Assembly (NCBI GenBank): GCA_013433145.1
Contig: CM024174.1
Coordinates: 11,227,484 to 11,291,483, forward strand
Direction: 5' to 3'
DNA length: 64,000 nt
Source: Ascaris suum
Taxonomy: Eukaryota > Nematoda > Chromadorea > Rhabditida > Ascarididae
Shown here: positions 44,596 to 56,639 of the stretch, piece after piece
How positions within the stretch are numbered: the stretch's first letter is position 1
Layout: each line of letters starts with the position of its first letter
Program-made: the position numbers and the translations under genes
Notes under the pieces: generated by a model
Seen by the model: only the letters and a program-made list of their open reading frames with translations
Databases searched by the model: none
What the model was told of the DNA's origin: nothing

Positions 44596-45289
44596 ATTCG
44601 GGTTTTCAACCACAAATGATATTTCATTTCTATTAACTTGTATCTTCAATATAAGATGCGTTCTTTAAAATGGCAAAATTTGTCAAAATGTCCACTGCAT
44701 ATGCTGCTATATATGGGCGAATAGATGTGGTCATTTTCACATCAATTCCTCTCAAAAATATTTTCAACCTACTCACCGCATAGGAAACCAAGTATGAATC
44801 CAAGTATGTTTATTTGTTGAAAGGTACGATGTTTACAGCATATTCTTCATACCTTGCCAGATGAGGTGAAGTCGTGTGTTTTTTGGTTCGAGCAATGACA
44901 AACAAGACATTAAAGATTATTTAATTACGCATTAAAAAATGGCAAAATACAATGAAAAAAAAATCAGAAGCGAAGACCGTGAATGAAGTTTGAATGTCGT
45001 ATAACTGCATGCAAAAAAAAAACTTCAGAAAAAAAGCCCCATAGAAAAAAACTGCAAAAAAAAACATCAACTGCCTTTTGTTCGGGGGAAAGATTGACGT
45101 TAATAAGCTTGTAAACTTGTACGATGTAACTACCGTAGTCGTTCGTGAAAGAATGCGATATTTCGGCATCAGCATATTTACTGTAACATGAATAGGCAAT
45201 TATTGGCCAATGCACTTAGATTATTGCCCTCAATTTCGTTTTTGACTTACTCTTTGAGAGATTTCTATAGGCAGTTACTGAGAAAACAA

Positions 45290-45312
45290 GGGGGGGGGGG
45301 GGGGGGGGGGGG
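45290..45312. repeat. Poly-G run of 23
   Basis: The longest of several single-base G or C runs in the window. Others: 12144-12160 (17 G), 16034-16045 (12 G), 28960-28972 (13 G), 30174-30186 (13 G), 41517-41529 (13 C), 4630-4639 (10 C). Confidence 0.95.
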
Positions 45313-45319
45313 TCGACTT

Positions 45320-47950
45320 GTTTATTCGAATAAAGATTTGGTACAGATAAGAATGAAATGAAATTAGCTACAGCAAAGTTTTTTCTTGCAAGCTTTTTTC
45401 CCCATAAAATGAAAGAGGTAAGGAATGCTTTTTGCATGAACGTTTCTCTATTATAAGTTCTTTTTATTTATTATCTAAAGTTGCTTGTTCCCCCCTCTTA
45501 ACTTCCCTTCTACTACACCCTAGCGGCAACATAGAGAAATACTTTCTTTCTATTCCGATGAACTAAAATGCTGCAATACTTCAAATAATCGGCGGCATAT
45601 TTAAGTATCTGGAAGTAATCCATAGATAGGAAATGAATTGCTTATATTTGATAGTGGATTTGGTATGAAAGAGAAGTTTCTCAAACGTTAATTTAGGTAA
45701 AATTAGTATCAGTATTTTATATACATCGTAAAAAGCATTCCCAGCATTCTATAATCGACAATAATACTAGAGAATTCACTCAGAAGCTAACATCGAAATA
45801 AATACCAAATCCTTTTCTTGATTTTATTTCCCATAAATGGCCTCTAAAAAAAAGTCGAAGTTACGCATGATAATGGTTGTTTATAAAAGAAACAAAAAAA
45901 AAAAACGCGCGGACTCGAGTGTACTATTCTCCGCACATTTCCGCTTACAGATATTTTCTGTTTACTGCGATATCGGCATGAAAAATTTTTATAGGTTTAG
46001 TAAAAAAAAAAAAATTCACTTTATCATCCGAAAAAATCATCAACAAAATTTTGGCAACTTTCCAATTTCTGAAAACTTCCACATTCAATACAGCATCATT
46101 CATATATAGACTTCAATATGCAATCGAGTGCATCTTTATATTCGAAAGTATGAAATTTAGCCGAATTGAATGTGGTATCTCTTCGGCAAATTTCTCGTCC
46201 GAACAATGCGCATTTTACCAAATGAAAAAAAATTTTCATCGAGGGCATTTTTTTTTCAGACGCAGTCATCTCCCGCACTTAATTCATCACAGTGACGCAA
46301 TTTGAAAACAAAATCGTGTATTTAAAAGGGTTCTATGAGAAAAGAGATTAAAAAATCTCGTCTAACTTAATAAGCAATAAAATTTTTGCATATTTAAGAA
46401 AATCATCATTTATTGAGTAAGCAAAAAAAAAGTTATTATATATTATTCTATTATTTTTATTCTATTTTATTCGATTATGAAATATTTACTAGTTGATTAT
46501 TCGTATGGAAAATTTTTACACTATTATTAGCCTTAAACGATTTTATTTATCTATTGGTCTTATTTTTTGAATCGTTTCTATTACAACTAGACAAAAAACA
46601 AAATTCCTATGAAAAAGCTTATCGAAATCTAGATAGAAACGAGAATTTCCTTCGGAATTTTTCTTCATCTTTGAATGGAATTTGAAATTTATCTATGGTT
46701 TAAAAAAAAAAAAACAATGCGACAATTGCAGAATTAATCAATGGCCATTAGTCTATTCGGTAAAGCATAAATAGAGAAGAGAAATCAATGCAATTTCTCG
46801 AATGGAAAGCGTTGAAATAATATTGCATAAAATAAATCAATAGGATTTTTCGAAGAAAGTGATATAAGCAATATCGCTGATAAAGTTTTTCTACACAACT
46901 CAATCTGATATATTTATTGAAGATTAGTAAAACATATGTTTAAATGTTGCTAATAGAAACAAGAAAGAAAAAAACAACGAAATATTGCCTAAAACATTAG
47001 CTATTCCCAAAGATAGGAATTCTTATTTGCTGAATCATTTCCTGAATCAGGATCATTTGGATACTCGAAACTAAGAATCGAGTCGATAAAATGAAAATTT
47101 CTAAGAACTTTAAACAATTCAAGTTTATTTTTCTCTCTAAATTAGCGAAGAATAAATAAGGATGGAAAACTTTTTTTAAAGCTACAAATTATTGCTAAAC
47201 TTTTCTACAACGAAAGACATTATCATAATATTAATTTCTTTGAAAAAAAAATGAATATAAATAAAAATTTGAATTTTTATTGAATTAATAAAATTTAAAA
47301 TAAAATTTGAATTTTTTAGTTGAATCAATTTAAATCGCCTCATAATTGGAGGAATTTTGAGCGAAGAGTTGCGTGTTCGCTAGCATATTGAATGCTTTTT
47401 TTTTTCTTCAATGACAACGTAATCTCAACGAACGTCGAATTGTTTCAACAAAACGGCACACATTCATCGTTACGCGTTCTATTGCCGAAATAAGAGTATA
47501 CCGGCCATAGAGCGATTTTATGAAGTGATATATTCGCAACGCAATATCTAATCAACAACAAATCATCATTGATGATTTTATTACGTAAAAAGATACCATA
47601 TATTTTACAATTGTTAAAACATTTATACTAATATTGTAATTTTTTAATGAATACAATTGTATTTATTTGTTTGCAATTATAATTTAAACAAGAACAATTT
47701 TATGAAACTATTGGTGCATTAAGGCGAAAATATTGAAGAATTTTTTCGCAAAAGAAAAAAAAAATTGTTGTCATTATTCACTATTAGCAATAAATATCGA
47801 CAATAACATTGATCGGTTATATTTTTCGAAGAATTCATTAGGTTTCATTGTAAATATTTTGAAGAAATAATAGTTATTTTAAATGCAATTGCGTTTTATA
47901 ATTTTTAAAATACTGTAAATGAAATAGGTATTGCAATATTGCAAATATTA
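45320..47950. other. AT-rich stretch without supported genes
   Basis: A 90-codon ATG frame at 45837-46109 (Lys-rich, MASKKKSKLR start) is the only notable ORF; it has A runs of 8-12 that supply its Lys codons and I do not accept it. Minus-strand open codons at 47402-47560 were not joinable. Confidence 0.5.
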
Positions 47951-48014
47951 CAATATTATTGCATTACCTATTAATTGATATTTATGTGAAAGTTTTCGAT
48001 AAATGACTGTTTAC

Positions 48015-48990
48015 TCACCACATAAATTCGACACGGTGACATTTTTTAGTGCAAAAACGGGTGGTCACATAACACGATTGTCGATTAGTACCACAATGAG
48101 TCTATGATCATTGATGAATGCGATGAAATTAATGAAAATCGGCATATGCTCTATCAAAATCGGCATGTCTAAAGGTATAATAACGTTTGAATTATGTGAA
48201 TTTAGTTTAAATACAGAATCCGATCAAAAGTCTTCCACACAACTCTAGTATTGTACTACATCAATTTTTGTTTTAGTTAGACAACGCATTCGGGAGAAGC
48301 GGGTGGGGCGGGTGGGGAGCGTATGCCCAGATATACGAGGACCTCAGATAATATGAGGAAAATATTCTTAGTTCAAAATAGTCGAAATTTTCAAGGAAAC
48401 TAACTCAGCGTTCAAACTCATCGCCGGAGCAAGTTGTTATCAGGACTGCCGCTCATCTCTTGGAGTTTTTTTTGGGAAAGAAATGGTACTTCTGAAGGCA
48501 TGAATATTAGGGTATTGTTTCGCTTAGTGTGTAGTAGTTATCGCGCGTTTGATTTGCAAAGCGATATGCACATGAAGTGCAGTTTTAAAATATAACCAAA
48601 AATTCTGCGATTGTCCATTTAGCGACCTCTCGCTAGATCATCGTTGAATAGCGTAGCGTTAATTGTAGAGCATTCCAATGAGAAGCAAACGTCATGTTGT
48701 AACTCTTCACATTGAGATCATGAACTCATAGCTCAATAATCCTCGAGAGCTCTCGAGGTTAGAGTTCATGAACTCAAATGTGTTTAATCGTCAATTTACA
48801 ACTTTCAACTCAGGCTTTATGAGCTTCAAATAGTCAACAATTAACTGAAATATTCATCTCATGTTGTCTTATAAACTCCAAATAAAAATCAAGCAATATT
48901 TTCGGAAATAGACAATTAAATACTTACCTTCTTAAGGTAAACAGTCCGATAATCGGTTGAAACACCAAGCACAGCAACATTCAAAGATAT
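48015..48990 (-). CDS. Possible small secreted Cys-rich protein, 3' two exons
   Basis: Exon 48990-48928 (acceptor AACAAATAG, donor GTAAGT) encodes ISLNVAVLGVSTDYRTVYLK plus K. It is phase 0 on both sides and joins 48101-48015 (acceptor TGATCATAG), which encodes THCGTNRQSCYVTTRFCTKK then CHRVEFMW and TGA. Four Cys fall in 20 residues (CGTNRQSC, FCTKKC). A possible upstream exon near 49660-49545 has a hydrophobic run (NSAAIFAVIMIIFSAHYVYG) that could be the signal sequence and ends before GTAGAC in phase 0, but has no secure start. GTGAGT overlaps the stop, so the last exon might instead be internal. Family not recognised. Confidence 0.35.
48696..48802. repeat. 107-bp imperfect palindrome with an 18-bp perfect core
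   Basis: The centre CCTCGAGAGCTCTCGAGG (48741-48758) is its own reverse complement. Outward, TCATGAACTC recurs inverted on the right, then CACATTGA pairs with its near-complement, and GTTGTAA at the left edge pairs with TTACAAC at the right edge (48796-48802). The whole could fold into a long hairpin. It resembles a foldback element or hairpin RNA locus. No gene overlaps it. Confidence 0.85.
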
Positions 48991-50256
48991 CTATTTGTTC
49001 TTCCGTTGATCTATTCTTTCTATCACTAATTCTCTTATGGAAATGAATTATTTCATCGAACGATTCATGTAAATTTTGGGTAAATTTCAATCGATTCAAA
49101 AAAAAAAGAACAAGAGAAATCAGTTTTCTTCTCTATCAATAAGAGGATAATAAACATACAAATGTTTCATTTGATAAAGGGGCATTTCTCTTCCCTTTGT
49201 TAATCAGTACCGAAGTGAAAGTGCGCTATAAAATTTCTATCCATACAATGCCAAAAAAAAGCGATGAGCATGGTATTACGAAAAAAAAATTGGGAAAAGC
49301 GGAGATGATCATATGAAAGAAATGTTTTCATAATACGCGACGATTTCATTAATGCACATAAATGTGCTATTTAATATACATATATGTCCCACTATAGGCA
49401 GGTTGGTAGGAAAATTTTACCATTACAGGTAGGTAGGCAGGTTAATTTCACCTAAACCACTCTTATAATGCATCTATTTTGCATTTAATTTAAATATTAA
49501 TGATAGTGAATTGAGAGCGTCCATTTTTTTGTCATTTATGTCTACATGCAAATAAATCCTAAAGCCGTAGACATAATGAGCACTGAATATTATCATAATA
49601 ACTGCAAATATAGCAGCGCTATTAACGTTACTCTTCTTAGCACAAGAAAGAAATTTATTCACTTAAAAATAAAGGAATTATATAAATGCTTGAATGTATA
49701 TTACTTCAGATTCATGTCCAGCTGAAGAGGCTTGCATTACTTACTTATAACGCATGAGAGATTATTAAATTATATGCTTGAACGGCGTTTCTATTAAAAA
49801 AAAATTTGGATTTTTTTTTCTTTGAAAATACGCAAGGAAATCGATAAATGAATTGATTTTGTATCAATCGATAAAGAAGAAAGGATATTACATCAAAAGG
49901 TGGCACAATAGAGAGAGGGCACATTCTAAATGACAGTGCAAAATTGAACACCATTCTATCATGATCACTTTTTGAAATCGATAATTGAGTGTTGCGAATT
50001 CTTTATAGCTGTCAATAATTATACAGTCATTCGACTTTAATTCATCTATACAGATGATTGCATAGGATTACACTCCTATATTTTCGTATCGGAAATGAGT
50101 GAATAGAATGCTGAAAAAAGTGGCTAATAGAAAACGATGAAAAACATCTACTTCAAGATAGATATTATGGTTCAAATATTATTTAAAATATGATCTAATA
50201 GGTAGGAGAAGGAAATATTTTTTGAAGCTAAGCGTAAATTGTCTGATTCAAAAATT

Positions 50257-52080
50257 TCAACCACCAGGAATAATATGAACGCCAACAAAGACTTTCCTCA
50301 AAGAATGAGCATGAGTTCTGACGTTTTGCGTCATTGAAACGGTCAAAATGACCGCTAACAAAGGTAGCCTAATGCTTCCACAAGACCACTCCTTATCAGT
50401 AAAATCCTTCCTAAAAGCCATCTTGTGAGTGTATAACACTTAAGATGACTCGCATGCATATCTATTTTACGGCATGCTATCGAGCGGCCTTTTTCCTCGA
50501 GAGGATTCATGCTCCTGACAGCAAAGGCCCCCACTTATGTGACTCTATGTATGCGTCCACTGATTCTTTCATAATAGAGTGGATTTTCGTTTCCTTAAAC
50601 AAGAATAATCTCGTAATGGACAAGTGGAAATTCCGCATTGCACTATGCGGATTTTTCTTTCATATTTAGGTTTGCTCTTATTTGACTAACTATGCGCGAT
50701 TTCTCTGACTACGTTTGCCGACATCGACATAAAAAGAGGTCAATAAAATTAAAAAGGCAACAAAACTTACAAATAAAAAATGACAGCCGAACATAGAAGA
50801 AGGAAGCGTGAGCGAATGTGCCGACCGACGGTCAGGTAAGGGACGCGGTATGCTGGCTGGTTGCTCTCTAACAACTCGGAGTGCGAGCACACCAATGACT
50901 TCGATGGCCCTTCCCCTTCATAGAAATCCGGTCTCGCACAATGCCTTCACTTAGCGATTGATGATTGGCGCTTATCGTTTGCTTGCTATTGCTTGAGGTA
51001 ATTTCCTCCGTTAATTTCATTAAGAAAAATAAAATTTTCCAATATAAAACTATCAAGGAAAATTGACTATATGAATCAAAAAGTTTATGCAAATGTGTCG
51101 ACAAATCAATCGAAACAATGGCAGAAAAGTGTAAATTCATTTGCGAAGGAAATGAAAGTTTTAATTTTGTTTTAATGGTGGAAATGATTTTTCGTCTTTG
51201 AATAATTTTGCATGCCATTCAATTTCCAAGGTAAAGATCGGCCTAAATAGGCAAATTCAACACCATAAATTGATTTCTAAGACATTGTTGCAAAGTGATG
51301 TTCTTAAACTCGTTTCTGTGTAAAACAAGCTCAGGCTAGTGAAATTGGGCATTAAGCTTATGAAGCGGGAGCTATGCTTATGGAGTACAAAAAGTGGCGC
51401 TTTTCCCTTTTTCGCACATGTACTTTCTTCCCCAGGACATAGACACCTTTCTAAACAGCCAAAAGCCTTGTAATTCTGAGTGGCAACAATCCTGTGATCA
51501 GTGGATGTTTCACCGATGGATCCATAAAGAAAACCCAGTGTTCGGTCGAAGATTTTTTTTTTCAATCATATAAAGCAGTATTTCGCTGGTTGGCTTTCAT
51601 AGCAAAGCCGTACAATGCTGTGACAGATATAACATTGAGTTCACGTCAATAGGGAGTTTTTTGCATTGCGTCTATATCCTCTTAAATGACTGCCTGAGGC
51701 GTTATTTCAACGATGGTTCCTTAAATTTAATTAGCAGCACCTGTACTTCGTCTAGATGCCCACCTGTCAAAAAGGTACTATCTTTTTGTCAATTCGCTGA
51801 TTGTCCACACGTTTATCAGGTTTGTTCACAGCAAAAAACTATGCAAAGATCGATGTATCGCTATAGGTTACGAATATTGCAACACTCAGCAGTATAGTTA
51901 AAGAACGGCAACAAACCTTTTCCTCAAGCGCCAAAAAGTTTTGCATATCTGTAGAGCGGGCATATACATACCCCAAATGGAGTGACAATGATTGCCAACA
52001 AGAAAATAATATTCCCAGAAGAACTTGCGAAATACATGTTAATGCGAACTACCTGACGACAAACGGTTATTTAAATGGAG
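50257..52080. other. Less AT-rich stretch with overlapping open frames, no resolved gene
   Basis: All three minus frames are open over parts of 50690-51220, and a 102-codon minus frame with a Cys cluster (CLERCLCPGEESTCAKK) spans 51257-51565. Donors occur (GTAAGT near 50772 on minus, GTAAGG near 50836 on plus), but no consistent exon chain emerges. It could be a diverged gene or an old mobile element. Confidence 0.35.
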
Positions 52081-54080
52081 CAATACCAAAGAAGAGAGTA
52101 GATGAGAGATGCGAGAGAGACATCGGAAATGCACAATGGAGAAAAGGGCAATGAAGTATCGAAAAATGAACTTCAGCGGAACAAAACAAATTTCAGCAAT
52201 TTTTTAAAGGTCATTTGATTATGAAATTATGATCGCAAGAGTGAAATTTATTCCCAAAAATAGGTAAACTATCATGGCAAATTTCCATTTTCACGATAAA
52301 TGGCCTAGAGAGAATTTGAGACAATGAAGCTAGCACGATGATTATTTTAAAAAATTTAATTATTTTCTCATTTATTTCATTTATTTCTTTATTTTGATTA
52401 TTTATTCAGCGCTATATGCGCAAAAAAAAAACAACATTTCGTTTTACATTTGCTATGAAATATGCACTTAGTCTCAATAACGATAAAACATTTTTTAAAA
52501 AAAAACAGCTTAAAAACCGTTGAAACGATAAAATATCAAGGATTCATAAATCTGCGATAATTTTTGATGCAAGTCAATCGTGATTTAATTCAATGACTGA
52601 AAATGACCATTATAATGACCGTTGACCATTAAAGCTGAAAATCCTCTCAACACATAAATAATCTCCTCCAACTGAGCAATTCGATACGATACAATGGGGT
52701 ATAGGGCGGAAAATCTTCTTGAAGGTAATTTTGCATATAGCTAACCCAAAAAGTTTCTTCATCGAACAGATTGATGCCATAAGGGATAGTGATATAAACA
52801 AGGCGTAGCCATTATACTTTTAAAAAGGTTGAGAATGGCCACAACAACGACAGTTCTACCACTTAAGGGTCATATATTACAATGTCATTGAGAGTCATCC
52901 ATTTCATGCCCACATATTTGGGCAAGAAATGTGTTATAGACAAGGAATCATACTTAGTCATGCTCAAATTTCTAGGCAGCTCGCATTATCAACGTATATC
53001 GCTCGTTTTGCAATACTTCGTAGGTGTCTGTTGAACGTTGAAATTATGTTGCGATGCTTCACTATTCATCGATTTGATAATCGGTTGCAGACAAACAAAA
53101 CAAAAGGAAAATTTATTCGTCGTATTAAGTTACCTTGCATTTTTCTAGATATACTTTTTAATTAATACGTAAATACGCCAAAGAAAGTGTTAAAGAGTAA
53201 ACAGCTATCAATAAGGATCGTAACAACTATTCTCAACATAGAATATTATGAAGAAATGAATGAGAAAACAAAACTCGAAAATGAGGTGTATCGAAAGAGT
53301 TGGTACGAACTGATAAAACATCTCGCTAAACTAATAACACAATTTTTGCAATTCATGAAAAAAAGATGCAAAATAACTCTTTAAAATTTAAATAAGTTTG
53401 CTTGCCCATGCAATTCTCCCACAAATGATCGAATAATTTCTCTGTGAGCCAACCGATATGAAATGACAATCAACATATATGCAAATTTTTTTTGGCAGTT
53501 TTAAAATATCAGAAGCTTCTGTTGAATTTGATGGATGAGCAAGAAATATTCTATCGATGATCATCCTATTGTTTCTTTTATAACCATCAAATTTCGTAGC
53601 TTATACTTTGTAGTTTTTACGAATGAAACACCTTGGGAGTCGGAAATATGCACATGAACGTTATAAGCACAGTGGAGATATGGCAATACTGCGCAATATA
53701 CCTAAGCAAATTTACCACAATAGATAAAAAGATAAAGATTGGCTCATTTCATTCGTATAAAATATTAAAGATTGACTTATTTATGGCATCAAAAGTATAA
53801 CGCTAATTAATTGTTGAGTAGATTATTATTCTTTAGGTAATAAGGCTCTACTTTATGCTAATAAGCTTTTATACTTACTTGATTAAGAGATCAATGACGA
53901 ATTACATCATATGAAATGCAAAAAGAGCAAGAATTTGCAGTAATTTTCTGCAAATATTTCGTGAAATAACGTTCTTTTTTTTAAATATATATATAGCATC
54001 ATAGTTTGGCAATATTACATAAAACAGTCCCCTTTATAGAAGGCCCTTTTACCTTCAAATTTCCACGATCGTTTTTTTGC

Positions 54081-54190
54081 GCGAGAGAGAACGGGAAAGA
54101 GAGAAAGAAAGAAAGAAAGAGAAGGAAAGGGAGAAGGACAGAGTGAGAGAAAGAGAGAAAGAGAGGAAGAGAGAGCAAGAGAGAGAGACC
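54081..54190. repeat. Purine (GA/GAAA) tract
   Basis: About 110 bp almost entirely A and G on the plus strand, mainly GAGA and GAAA units. The Ser/Leu-rich minus-strand frame across it is a composition artefact. Confidence 0.9.
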
Positions 54191-54983
54191 TATCTAACAA
54201 CAAATTGTACGTAGTTCAGCTAAGTGCAATAGATTTTTTCTTCTTCGTACAAAGGCTGCAATTTTTTTCTTCTCATTGAAAAAATTTCTCTCCGAATCAT
54301 CTAGATTTGTTGATTACCACAAACTACTTCTCGCTTCAGTATAAAAAAGAAGAAATAGCTATTTTCTTTTTTTGGACATTGAAGGAAAAATTTCAATAGT
54401 GGGTGAATATGAAACGTTTGGTTGCGCATTTGTTGGCAAAAGCTTTTCTTCGCTGGACCAAACCGATACAGCAACCAGCCTCGTCGTCATCCATAATCTT
54501 TCTTGGAAATCAATAACTCGTCAGAAGAGAGGAACTGAAATGTTTTGAGAATTTCGATCTATCAAATGAATTGAATTCTCATTTACAGTTTCACAATCAC
54601 GTGCCACTATCACTCTCGTATCAGATGCAATCTCAATTCACTATTTAAACCACATAATGAAAAACTTGGCATTCTGTAAATATAACACCGCCATAACCAT
54701 TAAAAGGTGTAATACTCGGCATATCTGGTATATAATTAGCAAAAACTCATGACAAATTATCGTCTGATTTACTTTCGATTTATTATTACAATTAAAATAT
54801 TTGAATACAGCGGAAATGCATTAACCTTTTTGTCAATGAAATTTGCATAACGTTTAACAAACACGTAACCAAAACAGTAATAGCATAGATAGGAATGTTA
54901 AATGAATGGAATTTACATATATATGAATATGAAGTATTCATGCTGATAAATTATAGGACTCCAGTATTAAATGCTTGAATATT

Positions 54984-55196
54984 TGCTTTATTAATAATTG
55001 TTTTTCAGCTTCATTGCTTCCTCGAAAATTTTTATTGCAAGTAATATGCAAATTACTACTAGATATACAACCTCATGTTGGGCGCATTTTATTAACATCT
55101 AAGGGATTTCTTCAAAGAGGGGCTCTTTGGAGATTCCTGAGTGGTTACCAAGAGACGTATGAAAGGTGCATCTTTAATTTTCGGAAGTTGTGGTAA
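54984..55196 (+). CDS. Possible terminal exon, unrecognised
   Basis: An open frame that includes the end of a strong TTTTTCAG acceptor (near 55007) reads SLLPRKFLLQVICKLLLDIQ, then PHVGRILLTSKGFLQRGALW and RFLSGYQETYERCIFNFRKL, and ends in TAG/TAA-bounded sequence at 55196. A second frame of the same bases is open to donor GTAAAT near 55247, so which frame codes is unclear. Composition is less AT-rich than the surroundings. No family recognised. Confidence 0.25.
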   Translation, partial: CFINNCFSASLLPRKFLLQVICKLLLDIQPHVGRILLTSKGFLQRGALWRFLSGYQETYERCIFNFRKLW

Positions 55197-55924
55197 ATCT
55201 GCAATTTTGACCACCATGTCGAGAAATGGGCAGGTGGCGGATAGGTAAATGAAGAAACGACAGTAGTTAATGGTGACTAGCAGAAAATTATGTATGGCTT
55301 TACAATCACGTAATGAAAATAGGCATGATGGTGATGCAATGCAGTGGACTTATTAAGGCGGTAATCGGATGCAACAACGAAGTGTTTTTTAGCTTGGAGT
55401 TAGCTATTTCAGGTGGATGACAATTAATATATGGCGATTTCTGTGCTGGATCAATTGCTTCTTATCATTGATCACTTTTTGGCCATAGTGGACAAACTGG
55501 CACGTCATCTAGTGCTAGAAATGTTTCTTCGAAGATAAGAACTTCGAATGCATTTTTTCCACTTCGTCTCACGATCGTAACCTCCTGACTGTTTAATCTT
55601 CAACCTCATCCTTCTTCCCCTCTTTCCTAATCCCCTCCTCAAGACACAGTGTCTGAAGCATCCTCAGTAACTTTGATCAATCGTTGTGTAGGTTATAAAT
55701 CAACAACAGTGGTCAATTTCGGTGAAAATAACACAAAACGTCGCCTTATTAATTCGAAACTTTTTCTCTGCATAGGCCACTTTCGAGAGAAATAGGCAAT
55801 AATCAACTGAATTTAAGCCATATTTTGCTTCCTCTAAAGGGAGAAGAAAGGCTTCAAGAGAAAATATAAAACTTCAAGAATAGTTCTTATTGTACTTACT
55901 TTGAGTAATTATCGACTGCTTTTA

Positions 55925-56078
55925 AGAGTGTCTGCTATTCTTTAAGCTATAAACTTCACTATAGTTTGGCGGTTTACTTCGACAATTACAACAACAACTA
56001 TTAGAGTGCAGCCTTTTAGCTCTTTCAATACTTAGCACGAAGTTACTACAAAGAATTTCATCCTTCATTGAGGAATTC
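55925..56078 (-). CDS. Possible terminal exon, unrecognised
   Basis: After acceptor CATCAAATTTCAG the frame is open for 51 codons: NSSMKDEILCSNFVLSIERA, then KRLHSNSCCCNCRSKPPNYS and EVYSLKNSRHS, then TAA. A CCCNC cluster is notable. An ATG near its start (MKDEIL) would also allow a 48-residue single-exon product. Weak evidence only. Confidence 0.25.
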
Positions 56079-56639
56079 CTGAAATTTGATGTTTCATCAT
56101 TATCGGATACGGAAAGAATCCAAATAGAATCGATGTGTTAGAAATTCTAAACTCAAAAATGCGCAAGATTATTATTATCGAAAAAATGGGCGATCATCGA
56201 GGCATGATTTGCATAACTTCTTTTTCAACTCCGAAAATTTCGAACAAAAAAAAAAATCGAGAATGCTCGCGTCGACGATGTAAATACTAAACAGATACTC
56301 ACAATTATAAAGATATGATTAATTACTGAAATATCTCTCTTTTTCTTGTTTTAAGAAGCGCATTAGGTTTACTTTCTCGCCTAGTGGAGAGATCATTGCT
56401 CATAAAATGTACGAGAAATACTCAACTATTTGCCATGCATTCACATCCGATCATGTAACGTTCATATTGCGATTGTATGAGCATTTGCAAGTGACATTGA
56501 CATATTTACATGACATACTACTTACCTGTTTGTGAGGACGTTTTTTTTTGCATAAGTGCACATCATTTAAATACAACCGAACATAACACAAATCGAGATG
56601 ACCTTAACTGAATGAGGGAAGCAGTATGATGCCAACTGG

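Noticed and set aside
44163..44627. ORFs on both strands next to LBP/BPI exon 1
   Set aside because: The minus frame is produced by the 36-bp direct repeat, and the plus frame faces the promoter region. No splice sites or family.
54015..54203. Ser/Leu-rich minus-strand ORF
   Set aside because: Composition artefact of the GA tract.
55150..55246. P-loop-like GSCGKSAIL in a plus-strand frame before donor GTAAAT
   Set aside because: No Walker B or other ATPase motif nearby, the frame begins after a stop without a clear acceptor, and another frame is equally open.
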